Notes under the pieces: generated by a model
The model's input: the letters and a program-made list of their open reading frames with translations, nothing else
Database searches by the model: none
What the model was told of the DNA's origin: nothing
NCBI RefSeq assembly: GCF_025602895.1
Contig: NW_026516424.1
Span: forward strand, 1-47,747
Length of the DNA stretch: 47,747 bases
Origin: Polychytrium aggregatum
Taxonomy: Eukaryota; Chytridiomycota; Chytridiomycetes; Polychytriales
Reading direction: 5' to 3'
Shown here: piece by piece, positions 40,770-47,747 of the stretch
Position numbering within the stretch: the stretch's first letter is position 1
Layout of the letters: each line of letters starts with the position of its first letter
Made by a program: the position numbers and the translations under genes

Positions 40770-41095
40770 CATCGTGGCCGTGCAGCCATACAGCACGGTA
40801 TCGTATCTCACTCGGCAACAGCGGTGTGCATGTGGCCATGACACTCCGTGACGGCCCGCACATCCATCGAGCTGGCAGCACCGGCCGTCATGACCTCGGT
40901 GCTTCTGTGCATTTGTACCAGCGAGGCGCTTGCTGACCGAGCAGAGGTGCAACCGCCGTCCCTCAATCAGCACGAGTGGTTCCAGTGCCGATCCAGCACC
41001 GCTTTGTCTGCATCTGCTCTGCCGCTTCCCACGGCCCATCTGCGCGCTCGGCCTCCCTCCCTCATTCGCCTCCTTGCTCTTCTCGCACACGCATC

Positions 41096-44000
41096 ATGAG
41101 CGACGAAGAAATGTCTCTGGTCAATTCGGAAGCAGCGGCCTTCCAGCCGCCTGCGTCCTTTGTCCAGCGCTCTCAGGCCCGGCTTGCTCGGCTCCACAAA
41201 ACCAAGATGGGCCGAGACAAGTCAGTGTCGTCCCCGTCGCTGCTGGATCCTTCAACATCGGCACCGACACCGCTGAAATGCGCAGATGACCACCCAAAGA
41301 GGATCAAGGCCAGCTCCACCACTCAGCTCTCCGCCTCAAGAGCGAGCCTGTCCTCGACACCGTCGACACCGTCGGCGCCCAAGACCCCTCCCCGTCCGTC
41401 GCCTCGCCCGGATCCGGCTCGATCGTCCGTTGGCTCATCCCACAAACGCGTGCGCTCTTCCTCCAACCTCGCCTTGCCCTCGTCCAAAGCGGCCGCGCCA
41501 AGTATCGCACCCTCCAAGGCCGTGCTCGAGGTCGCCAGGCTGGCCGAGAAGCGCGCGGAACGGCGATTGATGCAGTTCGAGACGCGCAGATATCGCAGCA
41601 GCTTGACCGAGCGGGATGCCAAGACACTCGAGTACAGGTCCACCATCGACGGCTTCACCGATATCTTCCAGAAGGACCTTGGAAAGGTCCACGCACAGAT
41701 CCTCAAGTCGCGGAATCAGGATCGAGTACTTTCATACGACAATCCGGACGACCGTATCCGGGTCTGCGTTCGGAAGCGACCCATAAACAAGAAAGGTCAG
41801 CGGCAGGAGCGATGCGGTGATTTGACATGGTGTCATTTGGCGGGCTGTCGCCGCGTAGCGATTCAGCAGCATATCATGCGGTGCATGATACGATAGGATA
41901 CGCTTGTTGCGCTCGATGCTCCGGTGGCTGTCTCTGTTGCTCGAACGGACATCAGCCAAGCATTCGCACCCCAACGGCCTCACCTTCCCATCCGCCTTTC
42001 TTTCGTTTTCGCTTCCGTTATCACTTCTGTTTCACTTTCACTTTCACAGAGATTGCTGAAGGCTCCTTCGACATCATCACCACGGCGACGGCCTCCTATC
42101 CCTATTCTCACATCTATCTGCACGAGCCCAAGATCAAGCTGGATCAAAGCAAGACCATCGACACCCACAGATTCCTCTTTGACCACGTCATTGATGACCA
42201 GTCCTCGAACGAGCAAGTCTACAAGATGGCCGCTCGGCCGCTGCTCCGACTGTTTCTCGATGGCGGCAAAGTGTCGCTGTTCGCATACGGCCAGACTGGT
42301 TAGGCACCTTTGTTCTCTTCCTGTGCAGTATCCGTCAGTCGCCTTGCCGCAGTGATTGCTGTAGCTCGACATGCTGTCCTCGGCAAAGCTGGCACAGATC
42401 GGAAGAATCGGCAAATGCCTACCGCCGTGCATGGTTGATCCCGACCGACTCTCCCACACTGCTCCCATCCTGCTCCCACACTGCTCCCAGGCAGCGGCAA
42501 GACCCACACCATCTTTGGGAAGCCCAAGGATCCCGGCGTCTACTACTACATCTGCCAGGATCTGTTCGCCTCACTTGCTTCGCCTGCCTCGCGCTCCGAG
42601 AAGCCAAGGCAAGGCCACGGCACAAAGTCGAGTCTGAATCCAAGTTCGAATGCGAATGTGAATGTGAATGTGAAGCAGGATCTCCGCTACTCGGTCGAGG
42701 CAAGTTACTTTGAGGTCTATGGAGGCAAGGCCTACGACCTTCTCAGCCATGAGCGCTCCCATCCCCAGCGCAAGCGAGTCCAGTTGCTCGAAGACGGCAA
42801 GGGAGAGCTCAAGGTCGTGGGACTCACCGAAATCAAAGACATTGCGAGCCCCGAGCAGCTCTACCAGATCGGATGCCACGGCAACCAGATGCGCACGACG
42901 GGCTCAACCGAAGCCAACGCCGAGTCCTCGCGGTCGCACGCTGTCTTCCAGATCACCTTGAAGCATAAGCTACGCAGGACCGATGGAACCTGGGCTACCA
43001 GCCCCAGAGTCTTTGGCAAGTTTTCACTGATTGATCTGGCTGGCTCCGAGCGCGGCGCCGACACCGGGGATATCGACAAGGTCCGTCGATCCGAGGGCAG
43101 CGAGATCAACAAGAGCCTGCTGGCGCTCAAAGAATGCATCCGGGCACTGCATCGCCGAAGCATGATGGGCGAGCACGCCGCCAACGAGGTTCATATCCCC
43201 TTCCGAGGGAGCAAGCTCACGCAGATTCTCCGAGACTCGCTCGTCGACCCAAAGTCGTGCACCGTCATGGTGGCGACCGTCAGCCCAGGGTCCAACTCGG
43301 CCGAGCACTCGCTCAACACCCTGCGGTATGCCGACCGAGTGAAGGAGTACAAAGGTAAAGGTGCCCGGGCAAAGTCGCTGCCGCCGACCCGACTGGTCAT
43401 TGACGGCCCAGCGCAAACCACAAACAACAACGACCCCGAGTGCAGCGATGGCAACGACTCTGCCAGCCCACAACACAACGACGGCGACGACGAGTCGATG
43501 ATGAGCCCCAACGAGGTGGTTGGCGTCTGCGTTCCGTCGCTGGCTGAGATGCAGCTCCAGGACGATGACGACGACGACGACGATGACGACGATGACAACA
43601 ACAGCGACGAGGAGCAAGGCGATGAGAATGTGGCCGTGGCCGGTGAACTCGGCACGCTCAAGAGCTCCATCCACCCTTCGGGCTCGAGCGACGACCACCC
43701 AGCGCATCCGGACCGCTCGGAGGACGAGTCGATGGGCTCGGAGAGGTCCAGTCCGGCCACCACGGAGCCAGTCGGCGGCGCACGCAGCCCACCACATGTC
43801 GACTTGGCAAAGACCAAGCCAGAGGCCAAGCAGGAGGGGTCACGCTGTGCCGACGAAGCCTCCCGGGCAGAGCATGCAGATGGAGCCAAGATCCACGAGC
43901 CCGCACGCCCGCTGACGGCATCCTCGCTGCTCGAGGAAGAGGACGCCCTGATCAACTACCACATCTCGACGCTCACGTCCAACGCCAAAATCATCCAGGA

Positions 44001-44178
44001 CGAGGAGCGGCTGCTGATGTCGGTGTCGACCGAGGGATACGACATTGACGAGTACATTGACGGACTGGATGCCGTGCTGGCCACGAAGATGCAGATGCTG
44101 ATAGAGCTGCAGACGAAACTGGGCCAGTTCCGCCGCCACGTCGAGGAATACGAGCTGCAGGAGGGAGACCGGCTTTAG
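41096..44178 (+). CDS. Kinesin-13 microtubule depolymerase (3 exons, 878 aa)
   Basis: Kinesin-13s remove tubulin from microtubule ends in spindles and, in flagellates, control axoneme length. Exons are 41096-41795, 42050-42298 and 42491-44178, phase 1 at both junctions, introns GTCAGC...CAG and GTTAGG...CAG. The internal motor is preceded by a Ser/Pro-rich, basic N-terminus and a charged neck-like helix (about 145-215). Signatures are DRIRVCVRKRP...NKKE, P-loop GQTGSGKT (314-321, formed across intron 2), NAESSRSH (switch I), DLAGSERG (switch II; the kinesin-13 usual form is LAGNERG) and INKSLLALKECIRAL. The depolymerase KVD motif reads KLD. A low-complexity Asn-Val insert sits in the motor before DLRYSV. 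The tail has a run of about 12 Asp and a C-terminal coiled coil. Confidence 0.93.
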
Positions 44179-44645
44179 GAGACTGTCGCTGAAGGATCTC
44201 TGGAGGATCTCTGGAATAGAGCATGTTCGTTGACGAGTAGTATAGGGGGCGTATGTCGGCGACAAGCTGCTGCGAGTCCTCGGCTGGAGCCGTGGTGGTT
44301 CTGGTCCTGCCAGGGGACGGAAATCATGGCCGCGGCCGCGCCGGCATTGCGCTGGACCGCCTGCATGCCCTCCGCGAATGTTCTGCGGCAGCGCGGATTT
44401 GAAATGCGGTGCTGCACAAGTGGCCGTCCGGCAAAATGCCGTCGCCAGGCACCGGGGCGGGTGATCGCCGATGACCATCGTCGGCAGCAGCGACGGGCCG
44501 GGGCACCGTTGTGCGCGCTGCTCGCCGCTGCTGGGATGGTCCAAGTGGTCGACATTGTCGAAGCAAAACGGCGTGCCCTTGTCGATTGCCGCTTGCTGCG
44601 AATGTTCGGCAGGATTGCGACGAGGACGGGCAGCGCCCGCGCCGA

Positions 44646-44706
44646 ACAGCAGCAGCAATGACGGTAACAACAGCAACAGCAACAGCAACAGCAGCGGCAG
44701 CGGCAG
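44646..44706. repeat. CAG/CAA/CGG-type trinucleotide-rich tract
   Basis: Runs of CAGCAACAG and GGCAGC units directly upstream of the QDPR TATA box. Confidence 0.8.
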
Positions 44707-44710
44707 CGCC

Positions 44711-44717
44711 TATAAAA
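44711..44717 (+). promoter_or_regulatory. TATA box of QDPR (TATAAAA)
   Basis: TATAAAA 76 nt before the QDPR ATG, leaving a leader of roughly 40-50 nt. Confidence 0.75.
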
Positions 44718-44786
44718 GGTGCTCCAGCCGCCCGGCCCCGTCTGCCCCCATCTGCCTGTCTCGCATCTCCCCACCCGTCTTCTGCC

Positions 44787-46639
44787 ATGTCCCGCTCTCT
44801 CCTCGTCTACGGCGGCTCCGGTGCCCTCGGCCGTGCTCTGGTTGCGCACTTTCGCTCCCTGAACTATGCAAGTATCGCCTGTTGTATGGCTTGGGGGGGG
44901 GGCGATCGCCCGCCATGTCTCTGGTCCGGCCCAACCCTTTCTCTGATCCACACCCGCCGTTCTAACGTCGCGCTCTCGACTCTGAATCTCTCCAGAACGT
45001 TACCTCGGTCGACTTCAGAGAGAACGAGGAGGCCGATGCCAACGTCGTCATCTCCCGCGAGGACGGTGCTGCCGAGCTCCAGGTTGCTGGCCCTCGCATC
45101 GCCAGCGCCGTCGCTGCCTCGCTTGGCACCATGAAGGTCGATGCCATCCTGAACGTCGCTGGTGGCTGGGCCGGTGGCAACATCCTCGACGAAGGTAAAG
45201 GCCTGCACTCTTCCTGGCCTCTGTCCTCTTGGCTGGTGTCGGTGTTGCCCATCGATGAGACATCCACAGCTTCGGAGTGCTCACTCCTGCCCTGGCCATC
45301 TCGCTAGATCTCTACAAGAACGTTTCCCTGATGCTCTCGCAGAGCGTCAACTCGTCCGTCATTGCTTCTCGCATTGCCGCCGCCCATCTTAAGGAGTAAG
45401 TGTGATCTGATCCGACTTGTACGCACACAGCAGCAGCAGCAGCAGCAGCAACTCCGGGGCGTTGGGTGGGGAGCATCACCAGCCCAGGTCGCTCTAACCC
45501 TATATTTTCTTCGGTTTGCAACAGGGGCGGTCTGCTTACCCTCGTCGGCGCTGGCGCCGCTGTCTCTGGCACCCCCGGTAACATGGTCGTTCGTGCTTCT
45601 TCCGGACAACCTGCACCATTGGCAAACGTCTCAGACACAAACTTACCTGCATCACAACGACATGTGCCAATCTCATTGGCGCTCGTTCTCGTTTTCTTCT
45701 TTCGTTCACTCTGTCTCTCTCGCGCGGTCATCATGAACAAACGCTGCTGCAGGCATGGTATGATGAATCGCCAGCCTTTCCGGCCCATTTGTCGGTCCCT
45801 CCGTGTGCTGCGTTGTTGCCTCCACTTCAGCATGCGATCGTCGATACTGATGCCACCGGCTCGCGTTTACAGATCGCTTACGGACTCGCCAAGGCTGCTG
45901 TTCACCACCTTGTCAAGAGCTTGGCCTCCAACGGCAGCGGCCTTCCTGAGGGTGCTCGCACGGTGGCGTAAGTAGCCAAATCACACTCACGTTCATATTC
46001 GCATTGGAAGTTGGCATCACGGAAAGTGAGGCCCCGTGCTAATGCTTCATGCTGTGCCTTTCCCTCCCTTGACCAACATCCCCGATATCATCTGAAGCAT
46101 TCTGCCGTAAGTGTCGTCTTTGGTGACCGTGGTCCCGGAGCTGCTGGGTGCAGCTCTCGGACTGACCCTCGCTTGAGCGCGGCGACAAACCAAAGCTCCG
46201 CTGGGGATCCGCACCATTCCATTTACCACATCTTGATACTCACGCTCGTGCCGATGTCTATTTTCCACAGCGTCACCCTGGACACTCCCATGAACCGCAA
46301 GTTCATGCCCGACGCCGACTTTTCCTCGTGGACTCCCCTCTCTGAGATTGCCGAGTATGTACACATGTTTTCTCCACGACCAGGGTCAGCTGCATCCCTT
46401 CTTTGGAGGGCCAGGGCAATGCCACTCGGACACCCGGGCATCAAATCGTCATTCGCTCCTGTGTGCCAAATCGAATGCTAATGTGTCGCCATGTCGTCAT
46501 GTTGCCATGCATCTCTGCTCCTGCCCCTGACCCCCACAGGCGCCTCCAGCGATGGTCCGAGAACTCCGATGCAGTCGTCTCGGGCTCCCTGGTCAAGATC
46601 GTCACCAAGGACGGCAAGACCGAGTGGATCAATGTCTAA
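44787..46639 (+). CDS. QDPR: Dihydropteridine reductase (9 exons with two microexons, 237 aa)
   Basis: Reduces quinonoid dihydrobiopterin with NADH, regenerating tetrahydrobiopterin for aromatic amino acid hydroxylases. Exons are 44787-44867, 44996-45194, 45308-45395, 45525-45577, 45753-45757, 45873-45967, 46098-46106, 46271-46354 and 46540-46639. The Rossmann motif is VYGGSGALG near the N-terminus. Further family segments are [28 protein letters not shown], the catalytic Y145-GLA-K149, and [12 protein letters not shown]. Intron 1 has a GCAAGT donor (GC-AG type). Exon 5 is 5 nt (GCATG) and restores the frame to give TPGM before IAYGLAK. Exon 7 is 9 nt (CATTCTGCC) and supplies the ILP of ILPVTLDTP. 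The 237 residues compare with 244 in mammals. Intron 3 holds a CAG run and a CTAAC branch-like site. Confidence 0.92.
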
Positions 46640-47285
46640 GGCTGCTCTGTGAGCGGGCCGAGGTAGTGCTATGATCCAATGTGGCCAACGGCGAACAAGT
46701 ATTATGATGGGCCTGCCCACGGCCTCTCGGATATCGATTTCGATTTCGATGGGCTGGAGCCGGGTCCATTTCGCAGACTCGGTTTAGGTCGATCGGACAA
46801 CGTATGGAATAAACGTAAAACTTTCGATATCGTCGTTTTGCACTTTGAATCACCAATCCATGGCGGTGTGAGGATTGTGCACACTCTCGAGAAGCGTACA
46901 CACGCACACACCGGCTAAACAGCCAAGCGCCTGTCTAATTTGAAGAAGCAAGTGGAGGAGAGACACCCACGGGCATACCAAGATGTGCGTGTATTACGAA
47001 GGAGTAGGTGATATAAAGAGGGGGAGGCAATGCGATGCCGAATAATGCCGAGTGCAGGCGAGCAGCACAGTCGATGCGAACGCTGGTTGTTTCCAAAGGC
47101 AGGTGAGGTCAGGAGTGATTTGACTGCATGAAGGTGGATTAGATACAGTGAGAAGGGGTTCAAGCAGTGTATTTGTTGAGAGGGAAAGGTGGTGACGCTC
47201 AATCCACCATGCTTTGGTCGAGAGGAGCACCGGCAATGAGGTCGCAAATATCTCATAGCTGATCACACCTCGCTCCAGCGCAATA
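46640..47285. other. Convergent intergenic region, no gene seen
   Basis: 3' flanks of QDPR and the zinc-finger gene. Contains GATTTCGATTTCGATGG-type simple sequence near 46733-46752. Nothing else supported. Confidence 0.6.
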
Positions 47286-47497
47286 CTAGTCCTTCGTGTG
47301 GCTCGAGTGAAGCTTATGGTATCGCAAGCCGCTGGAGCTGGTGTAGTGCTTGTGGCAGATATCGCAGCTGAAGACCGGGCGGACGAAAACAGTCTTGCCG
47401 CTCAGGTCCTCCTCGGAGGGGGCGTAGAGCCTCCTCGCGCGACCCATTCTTGCGTTGTCGCAGAGACGAGAGCTGGTGGACAGTCTTGAGGTGATAT
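47286..47497 (-). CDS. Terminal exon of a C2H2 zinc-finger protein (partial gene)
   Basis: Ends at the stop 47286-47288. The last 30 residues form a C2H2 finger (SCDICHKHYTSSSGLRYHKL followed by HSSH), probably DNA-binding and nuclear. It is preceded by an RRLYAPSEEDLSGKTVFVRP linker. A CAG acceptor precedes 47497. In a different frame at the very start of the exon is YHLKTVH, which looks like the end of another finger, so a frame problem is possible. The 5' part lies beyond the right edge or in exons I could not define. Confidence 0.6.
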
Positions 47498-47747
47498 CTG
47501 GAGGCGAGAGAGCACAGAAGTGCAAGTGGATGGTGTGTGGCCGTGAAGGATTGTCGGGGAGGGACATCGAGCGACCGATGTGGAACGATGGGGTCCGTGG
47601 GAAAGGCGATTACCATGAGCACACGATCGACGGCAGAGAGTCAGTAATCGAATGGTATCAATCTGTGCTCTTCTGCAATGGCATCTTGCTTAACACAGTG
47701 GGCGGCAGCACCGCCGAGCAGCCATGGCCGAGACCGAGGCCTGGACA

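Larger units (their letters stand above)
40290..41095. other. Divergent promoter region of GPX and kinesin-13
   Basis: 806 bp between ATGs, with a TATA box on the GPX side and a 14-bp tandem repeat in the middle. The last 100 bp before kinesin-13 are pyrimidine-rich. Confidence 0.6.
44179..44786. other. Intergenic between kinesin-13 and QDPR
   Basis: Same-direction spacer with a CAG/CAA-rich stretch and the QDPR TATA box at its right end. No gene seen. Confidence 0.6.

Noticed and set aside
44871..44873. GT donor at 44872 for QDPR intron 1
   Set aside because: Phase 1 does not match the phase-0 acceptor at 44995; it would shift the frame.
1..47747. tRNA, rRNA, or secondary-metabolite or defence cluster
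   Set aside because: No cloverleaf-like or rRNA sequence was noticed, and the recognisable genes are dispersed housekeeping functions. A covariance-model scan was not possible here.

Overview
This GC-rich window carries intron-containing genes with eukaryotic splice signals and a chromodomain Ty3/gypsy retrotransposon. It most likely comes from an early-diverging, probably zoosporic (chytrid-like) fungus. Support for that placement is a kinesin-13, a relative of the MCM8/9-loading factor HROB, a dihydropteridine reductase (QDPR), a lysosomal-type HGSNAT-like acetyltransferase, and a Stm1/SERBP1 protein. Kinesin-13 and the MCM8/9 system are absent from most Dikarya (family knowledge), so the placement is inference. 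Introns are mostly 90-270 bp, with GT-AG borders and one GC-AG case. No rRNA, tRNA or CRISPR array was seen.

Layout. 1-7052: a minus-strand host gene split by an intact 5,917-bp LTR retrotransposon (566-6482), with LTRs identical by eye and a perfect 5-bp target duplication. The element has gag and pol in different frames joined by a textbook -1 frameshift signal, and a Tf1-like self-priming arrangement. 7759-8637: a hypothetical acidic protein (minus). 9662-11166: mitochondrial 3-hydroxyacyl-CoA dehydrogenase (plus, 5 exons). 11740-13371: Stm1/SERBP1-like ribosome-binding protein (plus, 4 exons). 14029-14990: copper chaperone for SOD1 (minus). 15557-18602: HROB-like OB-fold protein (minus, 6 exons), divergent from a five-repeat SANT/Myb protein at 19073-20788 with a presequence-like N-terminus. 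21752-24125: HGSNAT-like membrane acetyltransferase (minus). 24581-25981: glyoxalase II (minus). 27545-29185, 32720-34840 and 36763-38262: long, intronless, mostly disordered Ser/Pro-rich proteins. 39663-40289: thioredoxin-type glutathione peroxidase (minus). 41096-44178: kinesin-13 (plus). 44787-46639: QDPR (plus, nine exons including 5-nt and 9-nt microexons). 47286-47497: terminal exon of a C2H2 zinc-finger gene running off the right edge.

The host genes look like ordinary housekeeping neighbours rather than one pathway. Loose themes are redox and detoxification (CCS, GPX, glyoxalase II, QDPR) and genome maintenance (HROB-like). Gene models were built by hand from splice signals, reading phase and remembered family alignments; no search was run. 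Every spliced model closes in frame.
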